DNA of 64,000 nucleotides, taken from NCBI GenBank assembly GCA_947490615.1, contig CANLHK010000001.1, positions 62,001 to 126,000 of the forward strand, read 5' to 3'. Below, one piece after another: positions 62,182 through 64,000 of this stretch (within the stretch, counting starts at the first letter, position 1; every line of letters begins with the position of its first letter). The position numbers were made by a program, and so were the translations under genes. This DNA is from Planctomycetaceae bacterium (GTDB taxonomy: Bacteria > Planctomycetota > Phycisphaerae > Phycisphaerales > SM1A02). The notes beneath the pieces were generated by a model. The model was not told where the DNA came from. It saw only the letters and a program-made list of their open reading frames with translations, and did not search any database.

Positions 62182-63996
62182 TCAGGCAGCTCCCGCGCTT
62201 CGACGAGAGCTCTTGGCGTAAATGTATCCCGTTCCCACGAGCACCAGTCCTGTCACGAGGAGAAGAGCAATGCGCACAAGGAGCGTGGTTTCCGCGAGCT
62301 CAATGAAGTAGAGCCGCACCACGAGGAAGAGCAGCGCTGCGAGTCCTGCCCAACGCAACGGTGGAACGGCTTGTCGAAAGCCAACCAGAAGCGCTCCCAC
62401 GCCGAACCCGCCCATCCACGAAACTGCGACCGCTGAACCCATTGGTGTTCCGAAGAGTTCCGCCAGAATGATCGTGCCAAGCGGTGCGATCGAGCAAGAC
62501 GCGACGACGACGGCGGCTTGGTGTCGCCACGCGCCTGCTTCACCGAGGCGACGCGTCGCTCCAACGGCCGTCAGCAGAGAAGCACCCATGACCAATACCG
62601 CCACCAACAGACCGTCGAGCTCGAGGGAAGTGCTTGGTGCCTGCTGGAAAAACCGCAAGTATCCGAAGAGCACTCCGACAAGGACAGCGACCAGCGAGAC
62701 GATCATGCCTCCGTCGACCACGCGCGGCCGACGCCACAGTGAACCAACGAGGATCGCCACCAAACCCGCCGCGGCGAGCGTGGTCGCGACGGCGATGGAA
62801 GCCTGAAGCCCGCTCGTCCCTCGGCCCAGACTCTCCGTGCAGGCGATCACTGCCAGCCCACCAGCGGCGATGCACATCAACGGCAAGACGAGCATGGTGC
62901 GCACCGAGCCAAGAGCAGCATGCATCGCGATATGACACACAATCGGCAGACCGATGGCAAACACAAAGACCAAAGCAGGCACATCGCACTCAGTCCTACC
63001 AAGTCCTGCTGCGCGCGGCACACGCTCGGACAGCGTGAGCCACAACGCCGCGCCGAAACACCACAGAAGCATGGAGATCAGCACGGTCAGAAGCCGCGCC
63101 CGAGGAATCCACGCGACCACTGCAGCAGGCAGGATCAACGCGAGACAGGCGAAACGACTCTGAAAGAGCACGGCGCTCACGGCGACCCACAATCCCGTGC
63201 AGGGGATCATCAAGGCCGCAGCAGCGACCCGCGTGCGCGCCATCGACACACCGACAAAGAGCAGACACGAAGCCGCGATCAAACCAAGGTACGAGGCACT
63301 CCAATGGATCTCGATGGCGTCGGCGCTTGAAAACGGCAATGAGAACGAAACATCCACAGTTGCCACGCGACGCTGCGCGACAACCGCCAAGGCTGTGATC
63401 GCACCAATCCAACCCATCACGGCGCCTACAGCATCCAACGCGCGACTCTTCACTCTGCGTGAGAGCACGATCGCTGCGATGGCCGTGGCCAGAACGAGCG
63501 CGCCCTTCAGAGCGTCGGTGACGAGAAACGCCAGTCCGCCGACGCCGAGTGCCAGTGCCAGTGCTGCGGCAGTGCGTGAGAGATCCGAGCACGCTTCGGA
63601 ACTCGCCCGCGTTGATTGGTCCAGTTCGGCTGCGTCATGCGGATCGTCGACGGGCATGACGAACCCACGCAGGAACATCGACTGCGCGAAGAGGAGCGCG
63701 CCGACGACGCTCGGTAGAAACTCGATCACAGAGATCGATCCAGCGGCCGTCGTCCACGATCCAACTTCAACCAGCGCCATCAGAGAAGACGCCACACAGA
63801 GCACGAAGATGTTCGATCGCCGCGCGATGCCGCGAAGCGCGCACAGGGTCGCATCGCCCGCGATGATCGCCCACCAGACCAGGGCGTATCCGCAGGCTTC
63901 GATGGGATTCCGCGTGGCTGCAAGAGCCACGATGCCGAGCAAGATCGTGGCGACCAGCGCAAAGATGCGCACAGGTGCAAACTTGCGGCTGCCCAA
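62182..63996 (-). CDS. Multi-pass membrane protein, uncharacterised; may extend past the window
   Basis: 604 aa almost entirely hydrophobic; starts 4 bp from window end. Confidence 0.6.
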   Translation of the reverse strand: MGSRKFAPVRIFALVATILLGIVALAATRNPIEACGYALVWWAIIAGDATLCALRGIARRSNIFVLCVASSLMALVEVGSWTTAAGSISVIEFLPSVVGALLFAQSMFLRGFVMPVDDPHDAAELDQSTRASSEACSDLSRTAAALALALGVGGLAFLVTDALKGALVLATAIAAIVLSRRVKSRALDAVGAVMGWIGAITALAVVAQRRVATVDVSFSLPFSSADAIEIHWSASYLGLIAASCLLFVGVSMARTRVAAAALMIPCTGLWVAVSAVLFQSRFACLALILPAAVVAWIPRARLLTVLISMLLWCFGAALWLTLSERVPRAAGLGRTECDVPALVFVFAIGLPIVCHIAMHAALGSVRTMLVLPLMCIAAGGLAVIACTESLGRGTSGLQASIAVATTLAAAGLVAILVGSLWRRPRVVDGGMIVSLVAVLVGVLFGYLRFFQQAPSTSLELDGLLVAVLVMGASLLTAVGATRRLGEAGAWRHQAAVVVASCSIAPLGTIILAELFGTPMGSAVAVSWMGGFGVGALLVGFRQAVPPLRWAGLAALLFLVVRLYFIELAETTLLVRIALLLVTGLVLVGTGYIYAKSSRRSAGAA

Positions 63997-64000
63997 GATG

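Noticed and set aside
1-64000. CRISPR arrays, rRNA, tRNA, integrases, transposases, prophage genes
   Set aside because: None recognised by eye. A tRNAscan-SE/Infernal run would be needed to exclude short RNA genes.

Overview
GC-rich bacterial chromosome window of about 64 kb and roughly 50 genes. Family content (ECF sigma plus Ser/Thr kinase pair, PAPG-type PEP-CTERM protein, H-X-DG prepilin-like protein, FG-GAP/ASPIC-UnbV proteins, zinc-ribbon membrane proteins) suggests a planctomycete-like organism; this is inference, as no rRNA is present. Main blocks: (1) ECF sigma, rpmI-rplT, an orphan N6-adenine methylase, an EF-G paralogue, and an ECF sigma/kinase pair; (2) a flagellar late-gene locus on the minus strand (flgI, flgJ-like, flgN-like, flgK, flgL, fliW, csrA and two flagellins); (3) LptF/G-type permeases and a translationally coupled pseudopilin operon; (4) a sigma-54 response regulator, a histone H1-like protein and cdsA; (5) a minus-strand array of ferredoxin, IscX, TAT-exported nitrilase, TPR/FG-GAP protein and pentaheme cytochrome; (6) an AAA ATPase, an RlmN-like enzyme and an ABC exporter; (7) an FHA-GAF-SpoIIE phosphatase operon that includes a metal-site-degenerate PdeM-like protein. 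The most interesting unexplained signals are noncoding: two GCAA-loop terminator hairpins with no upstream gene in the flgL-flgK gap, a duplicated GAAA-loop hairpin with a compensatory change around the PEP-CTERM gene, and an element shared by the fliC1 leader and the csrA 3' end. No CRISPR array, rRNA, tRNA or clear mobile element was recognised. All similarity statements are from reading motifs; no database search was run.
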